This document shows positions 61,826-64,000 of a stretch of 64,000 nt of DNA, piece by piece (position 1 is the stretch's first letter; each line of letters opens with the position of its first letter). The notes under the pieces were generated by a model. That model had not been told where the DNA came from and ran no database searches. It worked only from the letters and a program-made list of their open reading frames with translations. The DNA comes from JAHQVI01 sp963749875 (GTDB lineage: Bacteria > Pseudomonadota > Alphaproteobacteria > Rhizobiales > Rhodomicrobiaceae), in NCBI GenBank assembly GCA_963749875.1, contig CAVVOX010000002.1:558001-622000 (forward strand), given 5' to 3'. Both the position numbers and the translations under genes were made by a program.

Positions 61826-61834
61826 GGCGGGACC

Positions 61835-63109
61835 TCACAATTTGAACGGCACGAAAAGCGCCAGATCCGGAAGCAGATAGAGCAGAAGGACGGTCGCGAA
61901 CATCAGCAGCAGGAACGGCAGCACGCCGCGCGCGACTTCGCCGAGGCCGGCTTTCGCAACCGCCTGAATGACATAGAGATTGAGCCCGACCGGCGGCGTG
62001 ATCAATGCGCATTCGACCATGATCACCATGAAGACGCCGAACCAGATCGGATCGATGCCCATCGCCGACGCCGACGGCAGGAGAACCGGCGTCATGATGA
62101 TCACCATCGACAGGGCTTCGAAAACCAGGCCCATGGCGAGGAGCACCACGCTGACGACGAGAATGAAGACGGCGGGCGTATCGATCGTGGTGCCGATGAA
62201 GGCGGAAATGTCCTGGGGGATCCGGTAGAGGGTGATGGCTTTGCCGAAGATCTTCGCCCCGGCGATGATCAGCAGAATGGCGACGGTCGTCGCCATCGCC
62301 TCGAAGGCGGCGTCGATGAAGCCGCGCCAGGTCAGCGTCCGCAGCACGACGCCGGTGATGATCAGCGAGAAGGCAAATCCGACGGCGGCCGCTTCGGTCG
62401 GCGTTGCCGCTCCCGAATAGATTGCGGCGATGATCAGCAGGCCCATCGCGATCGAGGGCAAAGCGCGCAGCGTGGCGCGGACGCGCTCCTCCCAGCTCAC
62501 TGGCGCCTCGGGCGTGTAGCCGCCCAGATAACGGGCGTAAATCATCGAATAGATGACGAAGAAGAGAAGCAGAAGAATGCCCGGCACGATCCCCGCGAGG
62601 AAGAGCGAGAGAACCGATTCCTCCGTGATGAAACCATAGACGATCATCGGGATGGACGGCGGGATCAGAATGCCGAGCGTGCCGCCCGCCGCCAGCAGCC
62701 CATAGACGAATTTCCTCTCATAGCCGCGCGCAATCATCTCCGGAATCGCCACGGTGCCGATCGTCGCGGCGGTGGCGACGGACGAGCCGGAAATCGCGGC
62801 AAAGACCCCGCAGGAGATCAGCGTGGCGACCGCGAGGCCTCCGGGCCAATGGCCGACCCATGCCTGAAATGCGGCGAAGAGGTCACGCCCGACGCCGCCC
62901 TTCAGCAGGATATTCGACATGAGAATGAAGAGCGGCACGGCCAGCAGGATGAAGCCGTCGAGCGTCGAGAGCACCGCCTGAGGCGCCATCAGCGGCGAGA
63001 ACCCGCCAATGAGCAGCAAGGCGAGCCCCAGCCCGCCAAGCGCGAAGGCGACGGGCATCCGCAGCAGCAGAAGCGAAAAGAGCGCGCCGATAATCAGGAT
63101 GACGGTCAA
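61835..63109 (-). CDS. TRAP transporter large permease (DctM)
   Basis: A 424-residue permease with about 12 helices. The start is most likely the TTG at 63109, which overlaps the stop of the small subunit in TTGA; the open frame upstream lies inside that gene. DctM features include MPVAFALGGLGLALLLIGGF, AISGSSVATAATIGTVAIPE, GTLGILIPPSIPMIVYGFIT and ALITPPVGLNLYVIQAV near the end. It imports an organic acid with sodium symport, with its DctQ and DctP partners encoded upstream. Confidence 0.92.
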   Translation of the reverse strand: MTVILIIGALFSLLLLRMPVAFALGGLGLALLLIGGFSPLMAPQAVLSTLDGFILLAVPLFILMSNILLKGGVGRDLFAAFQAWVGHWPGGLAVATLISCGVFAAISGSSVATAATIGTVAIPEMIARGYERKFVYGLLAAGGTLGILIPPSIPMIVYGFITEESVLSLFLAGIVPGILLLLFFVIYSMIYARYLGGYTPEAPVSWEERVRATLRALPSIAMGLLIIAAIYSGAATPTEAAAVGFAFSLIITGVVLRTLTWRGFIDAAFEAMATTVAILLIIAGAKIFGKAITLYRIPQDISAFIGTTIDTPAVFILVVSVVLLAMGLVFEALSMVIIMTPVLLPSASAMGIDPIWFGVFMVIMVECALITPPVGLNLYVIQAVAKAGLGEVARGVLPFLLLMFATVLLLYLLPDLALFVPFKL

Positions 63110-63603
63110 AGCTGCTCTCCGCCGCTTGCCGTATCGCGGCCGCCGAAGGACCGCGCCGCTTCGATCAGCGACTGGACGAACAGCAGCACAAAGCCCACCG
63201 GCACGGCGAGTTCGGCGATCCAGGCGGGAAGGCCGAGCATCGTGCCGGAGCCGCGTCCGCGGATGTAGCTGTCCCAGAAGATCTCGCCGCCCTTCCAGAC
63301 GACCATCGCGCAGAAGGCGGCCGTCAGCAGCATGACGAGGCCGTCGATCAGCGTGCGCGTCCGGGCGGGCAGAAGCAGGACGAAGGCATCGACGACAATG
63401 TGCCGCTGCTTCTCCAGCGCCCAGGGCATGGCGAGCAGCGTGCCCCAGATCAGGCAGAGCTGCGAAAGCTCGGCGGCCCAGATCGTCGGGCTGACGAAGA
63501 AATAGCGCGCTACAACCTCCCAGCTCAGCATGAAGCCGGTGGCCACGAACAATGCGGCCCCGAGCCATGCGAAAATCAGATTGAGCCGGGACATGAATGC
63601 CAT
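63106..63603 (-). CDS. TRAP transporter small permease (DctQ)
   Basis: A 165-residue protein with four helices. Family marks are GFMLSWEVVARYFFVSPTIW and AAELSQLCLIWGTLLAMPWA, followed by KQRHIVVDAFVLLLP. It bridges the periplasmic receptor and DctM. The gene lies between the binding-protein gene and dctM, with a few bases' overlap into dctM. Confidence 0.92.
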   Translation of the reverse strand: MAFMSRLNLIFAWLGAALFVATGFMLSWEVVARYFFVSPTIWAAELSQLCLIWGTLLAMPWALEKQRHIVVDAFVLLLPARTRTLIDGLVMLLTAAFCAMVVWKGGEIFWDSYIRGRGSGTMLGLPAWIAELAVPVGFVLLFVQSLIEAARSFGGRDTASGGEQL

Positions 63604-63670
63604 TGAACCTGGCCGGTCGTCTTGCCGAGGACGGAAAAATGCCGCCGGCGGAAACCGGCGGCATCAGAGC

Positions 63671-64000
63671 TTAGAATTTTTGGGCGGCTTCCAGGATCTG
63701 CTTGCCCGTCTCGCCAGCCGCCTTCAGATAGGAACTCATAGACCGGCTGCGACACCTTCTTCCAGGCTTCGACGTCCTCCGGCGTCAGCTCGAACACCTT
63801 CATGCCGTTTTCCTTTGCCGCCGCGTAGGCGTTCGCTTCGATCTTCGCCATTTCGTTACGCACGGATTTTTCGGCATTGGCCGCGGCTTCGGAAATGATC
63901 TTGCGCTGCTCGCCGGTGAGACCTTTCCACCAATTCGTGTTGACGACGACGATGAACTCGATGTCCGCGTTATTCGCGACCGTGATCGTGTCCATGACCT
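63671..64000 (-). pseudogene. TRAP periplasmic binding protein (DctP), 3' end, apparent frameshift; gene continues beyond window
   Basis: The minus strand enters from the right edge and reads the C-terminal part of a DctP protein: FIVVVNTNWWKGLTGEQRKI, ISEAAANAEKSVRNEMAKIE and VFELTPEDVEAWKKVSQPVY. The frame then runs into dctQ with unrelated residues. Removing one T in GAGTTCC near 63733 gives YESYLKAAGETGKQILEAAQ and a stop at 63671-63673, the expected ending. So a single-base insertion, real or technical, lies near the 3' end. The 5' two-thirds are outside the window. Confidence 0.8.

Noticed and set aside
61283..63268. A 661-codon plus-strand frame opposite the TRAP and PEP-mutase-like genes.
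   Set aside because: It is a shadow of GC-rich minus-strand genes, with extreme Arg, His, Asp and Gln content and no domain.

Overview
The window looks like a GC-rich chromosomal segment of an alphaproteobacterium, probably in the Hyphomicrobiales. The hisC-tyrA and pgk-fba-rpe gene orders, TRAP and Liv-type transporters, Rhizobiales-type phage domains (DUF3489, DUF2924, DUF6362, DUF6378, DUF7220) and the insertion-sequence families all fit; the genus cannot be told. A family of palindromic intergenic repeats (91-218, 3066-3320, 13543-13590, 34841-34892, 55544-55648) runs through the window.

Layout. 1-9.5 kb is mostly housekeeping: hisC, tyrA, a gamma-glutamylcyclotransferase-like gene, a TetR regulator, csaA, a TRAP-type binding protein paired with a membrane GGDEF-EAL protein, and a universal stress protein. 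9.5-34.8 kb is a long co-directional (+) catabolic and transport locus: Liv-type binding protein, a Fe-ADH-fold protein that lacks most metal ligands, an aldehyde dehydrogenase, an AraC regulator, two Liv permeases, LivG, a LivF ATPase fused to the N-terminal half of a Tm-1-like (UPF0261) protein, the matching Tm-1 TIM-barrel protein, a 1112-residue flotillin-like protein with 55 uninterrupted 11-residue repeats, two SRPBCC (CoxG-like) proteins, a molybdenum hydroxylase whose large subunit is split in two genes, CoxD and CoxE maturation factors, an amidohydrolase, a metallo-beta-lactamase-fold hydrolase and an SMP-30/isochorismatase fusion. Together they suggest uptake, hydroxylation, ring or lactone hydrolysis and aldehyde oxidation of an unidentified organic compound, possibly organised on a flotillin scaffold. 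This is the most novel part of the window.

34.9-42.5 kb is a scrap yard of mobile DNA: a TRAP permease fragment cut by an IS21/IS5 chimera, an intact IS630 element, an APC permease with a truncated ackA, an AAA ATPase/ankyrin chimera, a second IS630 element, an IS5-type element with a -1 frameshift site, and a hipA tail. 42.5-47.7 kb is a compact respiratory or sensory module: secreted protein, PepSY protein, two-component system, and a cytochrome b561-diheme cytochrome c fusion followed by SHP-like and DHC-like cytochromes. A near-identical GTCAG direct-repeat box lies before both the regulator and the cytochrome transcription units. 47.8-53.7 kb holds more IS remnants, two small enzymes-like genes, a cyclopropane fatty acid synthase-like gene and a decayed prophage or integrative element ending at tRNA-Ser(CGA). 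54-64 kb returns to core metabolism: a glutamate synthase-like flavoprotein, rpe-fba-pgk, a phospholipid methyltransferase interrupted by an in-frame stop, an isocitrate lyase/PEP mutase-family enzyme and a TRAP transporter whose binding protein runs off the right edge.

Several genes carry a single-base frameshift or stop close to the 3' end (24.7 kb, 60.8 kb, 63.7 kb, perhaps 56.7 kb); these are either recent mutations or sequencing errors.
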